From Pseudomonas sp. BGr12 (lineage in GTDB: Bacteria; Pseudomonadota; Gammaproteobacteria; Pseudomonadales; Pseudomonadaceae), in contig NZ_JALRNF010000029.1 of NCBI RefSeq assembly GCF_030272895.1, positions 1 through 64,000 on the forward strand: DNA of 64,000 nucleotides, written 5' to 3'. The notes beneath the pieces were generated by a model that did no database searches, was not told the origin of the DNA, and worked only from the letters and a program-made list of their open reading frames with translations. Numbering within the stretch: the first letter of the stretch is position 1; each line of letters starts with the position of its first letter. The translations under genes were made by a program, and so were the position numbers. Below are positions 27,406 to 35,632 of this stretch, in pieces.

Positions 27406-27440
27406 CAAAACTAAAGGGCCATCCCGAAGGGATGGCCCAA
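27406..27440 (-). terminator. Rho-independent terminator of the giant gene
   Basis: On the minus strand GGGCCATCCC-TTC-GGGATGGCCC forms a perfect 10-bp stem followed by TTTAGTTTTGA. It lies 22 bp after the stop codon of the 27462-33740 gene, on the correct strand. Confidence 0.85.
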
Positions 27441-27461
27441 GAGCACAGTGCAAAAAATTAC

Positions 27462-30400
27462 TTATGTGAAGGTCATGTATTTGGTGAAACGTGCCCAACT
27501 ATAACCCGGCAGCTCAAAGGTTATCCCATATGTCCCTGGTACCGTACTGACCACATCAAAGTAAATATCCCCTGGTTCCCCTACAGCACTACCGTGCAGC
27601 GTGATATGCACCCTTTGTCCCGCGTAGCCGACGATCTGAAAGTGACTTGGTATGCTGACTATCACATGACTTAATGGAGCAACATAATAAATCTCAGTGT
27701 CGTAACACACGCGATTTCGGCTTCGACCATTGGCTCTGGCGGATTGAGCCAACATTGCCCCCACACGGTGTATTCCAGAGTACCTGTCCCACGGGAATTT
27801 ACCGGTAAATTGCAGTTCGGCTGTGACCGAAGGTTTACCGGTTCTTCTCGCTGTGACGGTTGTGTAGGGGCTTGTAGCGCGGAGCATCTGATGTGCTTCA
27901 CCGTTTTGGTCGAGGGTGACTTGAAGCTGTTGCGCTCCCCCGACAAAACTTGCTCTCGACCCAGCGACTAACGTCGCGACTTCACCGGGGCTACCTATCA
28001 CCGTGACACTGTTTGTTTCCTTCGGATGGATCCAGTCGGTTGGCAGCGCAGTGCTCTGCATCCCAAGACTAGAAACGGCCAGAACGAAAGTAGCAACGTT
28101 CATTTCATATGCCTTTACAGGCGCTTCGATCGCTGCGTCGAAGTCATCCTCTCCTGCGGTATTAACCGCCGCATGAATGGTCAATTGCGTACCATGAGAA
28201 AGTGTGTCCAGTTCTGCTCTCGGAATAGACCATCGAAACCCTTCGACGGTCTCATCCGCGGATACAAGCTCAGCCTCTACAAGCGGTAGTTGCCAATCCG
28301 TATTTTGACCTTGGGTTCCGCGTAGCGTGATCCAGATGACCTGACCTTGCACTATACCTTGCCACGGCTCAAGCCTAAGGGTTGCATCGCCCTGGAAAGC
28401 CGCCAGTTCCAGGACAATCCCCCTGGCCTCTTCAATGAACGGCGCGACGAGTTGAACCTGTACCAGGAAAATCTGGTAGTGCCGCTGCGGAAACACAATA
28501 GCCTCGTCGTCCCCGGCGTCCTCATGCAACACCACCTGCATTTCCAGGCGAATACGGCTTTCATGCGCAAAGCCTTGAAGCTCGGCACGCGGTAACACCG
28601 CGCGTATGCCCAGATCGACCTCACCGGGCGCAATGGCCTGCCGTTCAGCCAATGTAATGATCTTTTCACCACCGGCTTCGTCCACTCCAATGCAACGCAA
28701 CCAGTAGTATTGCCCTTCGTTGATACCGACCCAGGGTGCGACGGTCACCAATGCATCGCCGGGGAACAGCAACAGGTCCAGCCTATCGCCCCTGGCCTCT
28801 TCGATCAGCGGCTGCGGCGGATTGGTCAACACCGGTCCGATCCACAAGTTCAAGTAATCCGAGTTCCGGCTTCGCTCTCCTGGCTCCCTGACCACATAAC
28901 GCACCCGCACCGGCCGGTTCAGGCTGGGCAGGATATTCTCTTCAGGTACGCCAAAGTACTCATCCCGGGCGCTTTGCACCGGTAGATAGTCGAACCAGTT
29001 GCCCGCCACCACCGGACTCAGCCATTCCAGGTGGATGGTCTGCCCCTGGGCCATGCCGGTGTAGAGCGGCACCAGGGTACTGGCCACGACAATGCCGACC
29101 GGATCGAGCACCCCATTCTCGGCCTCTTCCACCTCGGGCCTGATGAACTCCGGCGCCGGTTCGCCCACCCAGACTTCCAGGCGCTCCGACTCCCAGGGCT
29201 CTCCCGAGGCATTCTTGACCTGGAAAAACAACACCAGGCTACCACCGGCAATGGCCACCAGATGCACAGGGTCATGCCAGACAAACACCACTTCTTTGCC
29301 CACCTGGGCACCCGTCAGCCGTCGCTCTTCCATGTAGACATATTCGTTGCCATTGGCCTTGGTGCCCTGCCACACCACCCGCACCTCCTGCCCGGGGAAC
29401 ATCGCCAACCACGGCGGGATTCTGATGACCACGCGGCTCAAGGTATCGGGCAGGTAATCCTCGTCACGACCGTCAACGTCGGGCCTGACCAACTGCGTCG
29501 CCACGCCCCGTACCCCCACCGCTGAAGTCTTGGAGGGAATTGGCGTTGGGAAGCCATTGCGCACGACTCTGTAGGAGACATAAGCCAGCCCACCGGCAAT
29601 GGCCTGGATCAATGCATTGGCAACGCGAAACTCCACGCGGCGAGCCGGCGGCATGCTGGGCAACGGATCTGATAGTTGCTCATGGACCGGCAATGCCACC
29701 GCGTCACTGGTAAAGCCGCGCCAGACCAGCCTCAGGCGATCTCCGGCGATAAATCGAGGGAAGTCGGCAACCACGGTGACCGTGACATCCTGCGGGCCAA
29801 GCTCCCCCAGTTCGATAAAGCCCTCGCTGTCCAATGGCTCGACCGCAGGGCGCGGCAACAGGAAGGCACTGATTTCCACGAAGGCGTAGCTAGGCAGCGA
29901 GGCACCATCGGACGGGTTGCCGACTTCATCTTCAAGCCAGTACAACACCAACAGCTCTTCGGAATCTCCGGCCTCCTCGATGGTAGCCAGATCGACGTAC
30001 ACAGAAATGATTGTGCCGACCTCTCCCGGTTGCACCACATGCTGCACCTTGACGCCACCCCAGCTCAGGTTGAGCCGGTCGCCCACTTCCATGAAGCGCC
30101 ATGGGTAGACACTGACCGAAATCCCCTCCTGGGCGGCGTTCCAGTCGATGATGCCGGGCGGGATGATCGGGAACATCAGACCGGTGTGGTGCGGGCTGCC
30201 CGGATTCGGATTGGGCCCGCCCGGCAAGCTGCGCTTGACCTTGATGAACAGCTGCGCCGACGCATAGTCGTTACCGTTGGCCGCCCTGACCGTGAACCAC
30301 ACCTTGCTGTTGCCATTGGGAATACGCCCGGGCGGCACATAGATGAACACCAGCTCGTGCCGGTCCTCCGGCTTGACCACGTAGGGGAACGGCGTCACCG

Positions 30401-33400
30401 GGGTGGCTTCGTCGCCCCAGTAAATTTGGATCTCGTCGCCCGCCTCCATGCCCAGGTAAGGTTCGACGATCACTTGCAGGCCCTTGGGGTCGTTCTCCAG
30501 GCCCGGCTTACCGATCCCGCCGTGCAGGCCATCCGGGTGATCGACGTACTCGCGCAGGTTGGGAATGCGCAGTGCACTCAAGTCCAGCGGTTTGATCTGG
30601 TTGACCCGCATGAACCAGGGCCGCGGATCGCCGCCCGCGGCCCTGGGCGAGTAGTTGGAAGCCAGGCTGGAGAAGTACAGGGTCTTGCTGAAGCGCGTCC
30701 AACTGCCGCCCTGGGGCAGATGGAAGGTCAGGGTGACTTCCTCGGCCACGCTGTCGACCACCTCGAACTGGCAGTCGCCGGACAGCTCTGTCAGCGCCAG
30801 GCTGGCAATCTGCCCGGGATGGCCTGGAATACTGGCGCTGCCGCTGAGCTCGACCTGCACGTAGGTGACATCGGCAAAACCCCGGGCATCGAAACACACA
30901 CGGTTGCCCGCGCGCCCGTTGGCCAGGGCGCCGGCGGCGGCACGGGCACGTACGCCCTGCTCGTCCTGCTCCTGGTCGAAGACGAAGACGTCGCTGAAGC
31001 GCACTGGCACGTAGCGCGGCGCCACGCCATCGATCAGCGCGCTGACCAGCACGGTTTCGGCAAAGGCATCGCCAAGCCAGGCGCTGAACTCGCCGCGGCT
31101 GTCGAGGGTAAAGGCCAGTTGCTGGCTGTCATTGTCGAACTGCGCCGAACCATTGACCGACAGCGTGCCCTGGGCGCCCGGACGACCGATGAGGGTGAGG
31201 CCGCAGGTCTGGGTTTTCAATGACCAGTCCTGGGGCAAGGCCGAGGTGGCCAGGCCCAGGTCGGAGACCATGATATGCAGTTGGCCCTGGCGTACCTGGT
31301 AGCTGCGCACGGGAAAGTCCACGGTTTGCCCGGCATCGGCCGTGGCGCCGAAGTTCACCTTCAGGTGCAGGCTCAGCTCGGCGCCATCCGCCAGCGCGGT
31401 GAGAAACGCTCGGGGCAGCTCGACCGAAAGGCCATTGAGCGTCGAGGCGTCAATGACACTGGCCACCAGCAGTGGCTGCACGGCACTGCCGCTACGGGCT
31501 TCGAGCCACACCCGCTGGTCAAGGGCAATAAACGGCCAGGGCGCGGCGGTGACCGTGGCCGGGCCATCGAAGCTGTCCAGCTCCAGCTCGCCGCCAACGG
31601 CCTGCTCGATGGTTGGCTTGACCAGCGCATCTGCCGCCGGTGCCCGTACCTGGACGCTCAGCACCGGGGAATCCAGGGCGGGCAGTTCATTGCGCAGCAC
31701 CTGGTAGCTGATACGCACCTGGCCGTTGATATTGGCCCCCACCGCCGACGGCGGCACACTGGCCATGATGAAGCCGCTGTCGCTGCCTGGCCGCTCGATC
31801 AGCGCCGGCGTGCCGACACCTGGCGCGCCTTGCCAGAGCAACTGGACACGATCGCTGGCACGCATGCCGGTGTAGCTGATGCGCACCTGGGCACCGTGCA
31901 AGCCGAGCATGGCATCGTAGCTGCCGCCTTGTGCGCCGGTCAGGGTGGGCAGCGTCAGTGTCGGCGCTTGCGAGCGGATTGCGAGGTTCAGCACCTGGGA
32001 CGGCAAGGGCCGCCCATCGCGCGGTTCGACCTGATAACTGACCTGCACCGCGCCGCCCAGGCTGGCCTGCACCACCGCTTGCGGCACGTTGAACAGCAGT
32101 GCCGTACCCGGCTGGGTCACGGTTTGCACCAGGCTGACCGTTCCCGCCGCATCGGCGCCTTGCCAGGTCAGGGTGACGGTGTCCTGGACCAGCATCACCG
32201 GGTAGTCGACACTGACTTGCACCCCGCCAGGGAAAAAATGCGGATCGAGCTGATTCCCGGGAGCCTCCACGCCTGGCAGCGGCAGCAGCCCCGCCGTGCT
32301 GACCGTCAAATTCAGCGGCGCCGACTCGCGGTAGCCGACGCTGCGCGAAGTGGCCATGCGTACCCGGTAGTAGAGTTTCACCGAGCCCGACTCCAGCAGG
32401 CGAATGTGCTCCGCCGCGACGTTGATCGCGATGGGCGCATCCGAGCCGGCCTGTTGGGCGCTGACGGTGCGGACCTGTTCATGCACGGTCGGCTTGCCGT
32501 CGAACATGGTGCCCAGCCATACCAGCACGATCTCGTGGCCTGCCGTGCGCCCCAGGTATTTGGGAATCATGACCGTGGCCCGTGTGGCGTCGTAGGCCAA
32601 CTCGCCCTCCACCGCCTGATTGACGCTCGGTGCCTGCAGCGCCTGTGGCTGCCCCTTGACCCCCACGGTCAGGCGCTGCGAACGCAGCTCGCCGCTGGCC
32701 GTCACCAGGGTATAGGACACCACGGCCAGGCCGTTGGCCAACGCCCAGAGCTTGTCGTTGGCGATGCTGAACACAATCACCTGGGGAAGCTGACCACGGA
32801 TGACCTGCTCAAGGTCGGTATGGGTGGGCAATCCGGAGTCGATGTAGCCGGTAAAGCGCAGTTTGACCTGGTCACCCACCGCAAAGTCCGGGGCTTTGGC
32901 GTTTACCGCAATCAGCAGCGGCGCGTCGCCCTGCGCTTCCAGATCAAGATAACCGTCGCTGTCGACCCCCTGCACCGCCGCCACGGGCAGTTGCGCAGTG
33001 CCGGTGTCGACCACGATCGACACATGGGGCGCCCAGGCCTGGCTGGTGTTGTACACCAGGTCATGCACCTCCCAGCTGACCACCAGGTTGGGGCTGTCGC
33101 CCGCTTCCAGGATGACGCTGCCCGGGACGTTGATGACCACCGGGTGATTGATATCGGCCTCGCTCAGGGTGTAAGTGCGCATGATGCCGCCCCAGCTGAG
33201 GCGGATCACATCGCCGACGGCCTTGTTCTCGTAGTGGAAGATGCGCACATCGACCCCGGCTTCCAGGTGCGCGGCGGTCACCGGATTGGCGGCCACCTCG
33301 GCCGCCACCAGGCCCTGGTGGCCAGGCGCAGGATCGATGTCCTCGCCGCCGGGCCGGGTCAGCTTGACCCACACCGACAACGATCTTGCGCGCTGGTACT

Positions 33401-33740
33401 CCAGGCCCTGGCGGGTGAAGGTGTAGTACAGGCGTTTCTCCCCCGGGGTGAAGCGGTCGGCGGCCAGGTACAGCGACAGCGGCCGGTTCAGGTCACGCTC
33501 GGCAACCTGCAATGCCGGTGCAATCGGCGCCGGCTCGCCCTCCATGAACACCTGCAGCAGGTCACCGACCTGGGCGTCGCGAAAGGTTGGCACCGTGGCC
33601 AGCACACCGAGCACGCTGGTGGCCAGGGTGTCGATGCTAACGCCGCCGTCAAAGCCCTCGACGGGGGTGGCCATGCGATAGATCGCCAGTGGGCTCAGTG
33701 TGGTGCGCACAAGGTTGGTCGGTGCTTGTAGGTCATTCAT
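27462..33740 (-). CDS. Giant multi-domain protein of unknown function with internally duplicated Ig-like modules
   Basis: A 2092-residue protein, about 230 kDa, without signal peptide or membrane helices. It is built of repeated beta-rich modules of about 100-130 residues, each with a core like GDxVxLxWxG preceded by P-x-V-x-x-A and a short hydrophobic lead (starts near residues 250, 370, 490, 595, 705 and again near 1090, 1195, 1295, 1415, 1535, 1645, 1765). Residues 1-1030 and 1050-2092 are two homologous halves, each ending in a roughly 200-residue domain with NRVC(F/Y)D and W-x-RF-x-K. Residues 25-350 resemble the N terminus of the protein at 61446-63860. The last 300 codons are less GC-rich than the rest. 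It interrupts the aru region, has its own terminator and a candidate upstream element. Surface or secreted scaffold is a guess; no function is claimed. Confidence 0.8.
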   Translation of the reverse strand: MNDLQAPTNLVRTTLSPLAIYRMATPVEGFDGGVSIDTLATSVLGVLATVPTFRDAQVGDLLQVFMEGEPAPIAPALQVAERDLNRPLSLYLAADRFTPGEKRLYYTFTRQGLEYQRARSLSVWVKLTRPGGEDIDPAPGHQGLVAAEVAANPVTAAHLEAGVDVRIFHYENKAVGDVIRLSWGGIMRTYTLSEADINHPVVINVPGSVILEAGDSPNLVVSWEVHDLVYNTSQAWAPHVSIVVDTGTAQLPVAAVQGVDSDGYLDLEAQGDAPLLIAVNAKAPDFAVGDQVKLRFTGYIDSGLPTHTDLEQVIRGQLPQVIVFSIANDKLWALANGLAVVSYTLVTASGELRSQRLTVGVKGQPQALQAPSVNQAVEGELAYDATRATVMIPKYLGRTAGHEIVLVWLGTMFDGKPTVHEQVRTVSAQQAGSDAPIAINVAAEHIRLLESGSVKLYYRVRMATSRSVGYRESAPLNLTVSTAGLLPLPGVEAPGNQLDPHFFPGGVQVSVDYPVMLVQDTVTLTWQGADAAGTVSLVQTVTQPGTALLFNVPQAVVQASLGGAVQVSYQVEPRDGRPLPSQVLNLAIRSQAPTLTLPTLTGAQGGSYDAMLGLHGAQVRISYTGMRASDRVQLLWQGAPGVGTPALIERPGSDSGFIMASVPPSAVGANINGQVRISYQVLRNELPALDSPVLSVQVRAPAADALVKPTIEQAVGGELELDSFDGPATVTAAPWPFIALDQRVWLEARSGSAVQPLLVASVIDASTLNGLSVELPRAFLTALADGAELSLHLKVNFGATADAGQTVDFPVRSYQVRQGQLHIMVSDLGLATSALPQDWSLKTQTCGLTLIGRPGAQGTLSVNGSAQFDNDSQQLAFTLDSRGEFSAWLGDAFAETVLVSALIDGVAPRYVPVRFSDVFVFDQEQDEQGVRARAAAGALANGRAGNRVCFDARGFADVTYVQVELSGSASIPGHPGQIASLALTELSGDCQFEVVDSVAEEVTLTFHLPQGGSWTRFSKTLYFSSLASNYSPRAAGGDPRPWFMRVNQIKPLDLSALRIPNLREYVDHPDGLHGGIGKPGLENDPKGLQVIVEPYLGMEAGDEIQIYWGDEATPVTPFPYVVKPEDRHELVFIYVPPGRIPNGNSKVWFTVRAANGNDYASAQLFIKVKRSLPGGPNPNPGSPHHTGLMFPIIPPGIIDWNAAQEGISVSVYPWRFMEVGDRLNLSWGGVKVQHVVQPGEVGTIISVYVDLATIEEAGDSEELLVLYWLEDEVGNPSDGASLPSYAFVEISAFLLPRPAVEPLDSEGFIELGELGPQDVTVTVVADFPRFIAGDRLRLVWRGFTSDAVALPVHEQLSDPLPSMPPARRVEFRVANALIQAIAGGLAYVSYRVVRNGFPTPIPSKTSAVGVRGVATQLVRPDVDGRDEDYLPDTLSRVVIRIPPWLAMFPGQEVRVVWQGTKANGNEYVYMEERRLTGAQVGKEVVFVWHDPVHLVAIAGGSLVLFFQVKNASGEPWESERLEVWVGEPAPEFIRPEVEEAENGVLDPVGIVVASTLVPLYTGMAQGQTIHLEWLSPVVAGNWFDYLPVQSARDEYFGVPEENILPSLNRPVRVRYVVREPGERSRNSDYLNLWIGPVLTNPPQPLIEEARGDRLDLLLFPGDALVTVAPWVGINEGQYYWLRCIGVDEAGGEKIITLAERQAIAPGEVDLGIRAVLPRAELQGFAHESRIRLEMQVVLHEDAGDDEAIVFPQRHYQIFLVQVQLVAPFIEEARGIVLELAAFQGDATLRLEPWQGIVQGQVIWITLRGTQGQNTDWQLPLVEAELVSADETVEGFRWSIPRAELDTLSHGTQLTIHAAVNTAGEDDFDAAIEAPVKAYEMNVATFVLAVSSLGMQSTALPTDWIHPKETNSVTVIGSPGEVATLVAGSRASFVGGAQQLQVTLDQNGEAHQMLRATSPYTTVTARRTGKPSVTAELQFTGKFPWDRYSGIHRVGAMLAQSARANGRSRNRVCYDTEIYYVAPLSHVIVSIPSHFQIVGYAGQRVHITLHGSAVGEPGDIYFDVVSTVPGTYGITFELPGYSWARFTKYMTFT

Positions 33741-33798
33741 GGCAAGGCCTCGTCTGCAGGAAGTACAGCCTCGACCCTACGCAATAACCGCAATGAGA

Positions 33799-33827
33799 AA
33801 GGGTCGACCGGGGGAAAGTCGACCCTT
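33799..33827. terminator. Hairpin between permease and giant gene
   Basis: AAGGGTCGAC and GTCGACCCTT form a perfect 10-bp stem around a 9-base loop. On the minus strand, the direction of both neighbours, it is followed by TTTCTCATT, a weak U-tract. It may end transcripts arriving from the permease, leaving the giant gene (start 33740) on its own promoter or on read-through. Confidence 0.5.
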
Positions 33828-33854
33828 ATTCAATACCTCACTTTGGAGCCCAAC

Positions 33855-33874
33855 AACTGACAGAAATACCAGGT
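33855..33874 (-). promoter_or_regulatory. 20-bp element shared with the RCC1 operon
   Basis: AACTGACAGAAATACCAGGT on the plus strand differs at only three positions from AACTGATAGAAATGACAGGT at 63937-63956. The first lies 114 bp before the giant gene's ATG and the second 76 bp before the first RCC1 gene's ATG, same orientation to both genes. Each contains an imperfect dyad CTG-N10-CAG. A common promoter or operator is inferred. Confidence 0.5.
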
Positions 33875-33889
33875 GGCGAGAACACTGGA

Positions 33890-33959
33890 CTGGATGACGA
33901 GCGCTGCGCGCTCGATCGCAGGCTTCGCCAGCTCCCACAAAGACAATTGCGCCTACCCG
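33890..33959. repeat. 70-bp perfect direct repeat, right copy
   Basis: Identical to 26790-26859. It sits between the giant gene and the end of the intact permease gene. REP-like sequence continues to about 34020 (GTGGGAGCTGGCGAAGCC and GGGGCTGCAAGGCAGCCCC), in a part that also has a diverged counterpart near 27030-27100. Confidence 0.9.
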
Positions 33960-34024
33960 GTTACTGCACAAACCCTGTGGGAGCTGGCGAAGCCTGCGAA
34001 GGGGCTGCAAGGCAGCCCCCGACT

Positions 34025-35428
34025 TCACACCGACGGCGCCAACACCGCCTGGCGCTTGCGATTGATGATGAAGTACGCCGCGTAACACACTGCAATGAAA
34101 CCAAAACCCCAGTACAGCGAAGGCCGCTGGGTCTCGTCCATCGCCAGGAACACGAACAGCGAACTGCACAGGGTGATGCACAGCAGCGGCACCAGCGGGT
34201 ACAGCGGTGCGCGGTACTTGAGGTCGGCCAGCTTGCCGCCCTCTCGCAGGTAGCTGCGGCGGAAGCGGTACTGGGCCAGGGCAATGACGATCCAGGTCAC
34301 GGTGCCGGACATCCCGCTCACCGCCATCAGCACCATGAACAGGGTGTCGGCGGCGACGAAGCTGGTCATCAGCGACACCAGGGCAAAGCACAGGGTGATG
34401 CTCAGGGCCCGCAGCGGCACGCCGCGCTTGCTCAGCGGCGACAGGCTTTTCGGCGCCATGCCGGTCTTGGACATGGCCCAGAGAATGCGGGTGGAGGCAT
34501 ACAGGCCCGAGTTGCCCACCGAGAGGATGGCAGTGAGGATGACGAAGTTCATCAGGTCGGCCGCATAGGGAATGCCGACCATGTCGAACACCTGCACGAA
34601 CGGGCTTTCCATCAGGCCGGCCTGCTGCCACGGCACGATCGCCGAGAGCACCACGATGGCCAGCACGTAGAAGATCAGCACACGGAACACCACATTGCGC
34701 ACGGCGCGGGGGATGCTCTTTTCCGGCTGGTCGGTTTCACCGGCGGCCACACCCATGATCTCGCAGCCCTGGAAGGCATAGACCACGGTCATCATCACCG
34801 CGAACACCGCAGACAGGCCATTGGGGAACATCGAATCGCCAATCAGGTTGTTCATCATCGGCGCCGGTTCGCCGCTGCTCAGCGGGATGGCGCCGAAGAT
34901 CACCAGCACGCCGACGATGATAAAGCCCAGGATCGCCGCCACCTTGATCCCCGAGAACCAGTACTCCGCCTCACCGAAGGCGCGGGTGGCCAGGGCGTTG
35001 AGGCCGAACAGCACCACCACGAACAGCGCCGACCAGTACCAGATCGGCACCTCCGGGAACCAGCGCACCATCAGCATGCCGGCGGCGGTAAACTCCAGGC
35101 CCACGGTGGTGGCCCAGCTCATCCAGTACACCCAGCCGATCATGAAGCCGGTGGCCGGGCCGATGTATTTGGTCGCATGGGCCTGGAACGAGCCGGACAC
35201 CGGCATCTGCACCGACAGCTCACCCAGGCAGACCATCACCAGGTACATCAGAAAGCCCGCCACCAGGTAGGCCAGGATCGCGCCCATGGGTCCGCCCTGG
35301 TTGATGGTCACGCCCGAGCCCATGAACAGCCCGGTGCCGATCACCCCGCCCAGCGACAGCATGAAGATATGCCGGCTCTTGAGCGCGCGGGTCAGGTGAA
35401 TGCCTTTACGTTCGGTAGATTCACTCAT
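34025..35428 (-). CDS. APC-family amino-acid permease (probable arginine-pathway transporter)
   Basis: A 467-residue inner membrane protein with about 12 helices. The N-terminal signature SLGGVIGTGLFMGSG is the substrate-binding first helix of the AAT subfamily (LysP, AnsP, ProY type), and EFTAAGMLMVRWFPEVPIW is the conserved segment after the third helix. It lies between the aruS side and the leftward aru operon; in P. aeruginosa a permease gene (PA4981, from memory) occupies this place. Uptake of arginine or a related amino acid is therefore likely. Its 3' end has been duplicated and lies decayed on the far side of the giant gene. Confidence 0.85.
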   Translation of the reverse strand: MSESTERKGIHLTRALKSRHIFMLSLGGVIGTGLFMGSGVTINQGGPMGAILAYLVAGFLMYLVMVCLGELSVQMPVSGSFQAHATKYIGPATGFMIGWVYWMSWATTVGLEFTAAGMLMVRWFPEVPIWYWSALFVVVLFGLNALATRAFGEAEYWFSGIKVAAILGFIIVGVLVIFGAIPLSSGEPAPMMNNLIGDSMFPNGLSAVFAVMMTVVYAFQGCEIMGVAAGETDQPEKSIPRAVRNVVFRVLIFYVLAIVVLSAIVPWQQAGLMESPFVQVFDMVGIPYAADLMNFVILTAILSVGNSGLYASTRILWAMSKTGMAPKSLSPLSKRGVPLRALSITLCFALVSLMTSFVAADTLFMVLMAVSGMSGTVTWIVIALAQYRFRRSYLREGGKLADLKYRAPLYPLVPLLCITLCSSLFVFLAMDETQRPSLYWGFGFIAVCYAAYFIINRKRQAVLAPSV

Positions 35429-35632
35429 GTCGGCACCTCAACTGTGGCTGAAGTGCGAAAGGGACAAGGGATACGGCGAGGGACGATCAGCTTTGCGGCA
35501 GTTCATTATTATTATCTCCAATAAGCTTCGAAGACCGCGTGCTCTGCGGTTGACGTCGATTATTGGAAAGCGATGTAAGGTGCTGTTGTACGTAAAGATC
35601 GAAGATGTAAAAAGTCGTAACTTTTTTGTACG

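Larger units (their letters stand above)
26579..27461. other. Gene-free interval with promoter region, REP elements and decayed gene fragments
   Basis: No intact gene is supported in these 883 bases. 26580-26760 is AT-rich and should carry the promoter of the leftward aru operon. 26790-27100 contains REP-like inverted units of the GGCGAAGCCTGCGA family. 27115-27183 holds two microsatellites. 27165-27388 is a mosaic of permease and hydratase fragments, and 27406-27440 is a terminator of the giant gene. The 14-mer ACAACTTCGCACAA occurs at about 26760 and again at about 27390, bracketing the debris. Confidence 0.8.

Noticed and set aside
31275..33731. Long open frame (over 800 codons) on the plus strand opposite the giant gene
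   Set aside because: It mirrors the codon structure of the minus-strand gene, has Arg/His/Gln-rich low-complexity composition, no recognisable domain and no ribosome site. High GC makes such antisense frames common.
26790..33959. Composite transposon or genomic island ends
   Set aside because: The 70-bp direct repeats flank the giant gene, but there is no transposase, integrase, tRNA target or terminal inverted repeat; kept only as duplicated flanking DNA.
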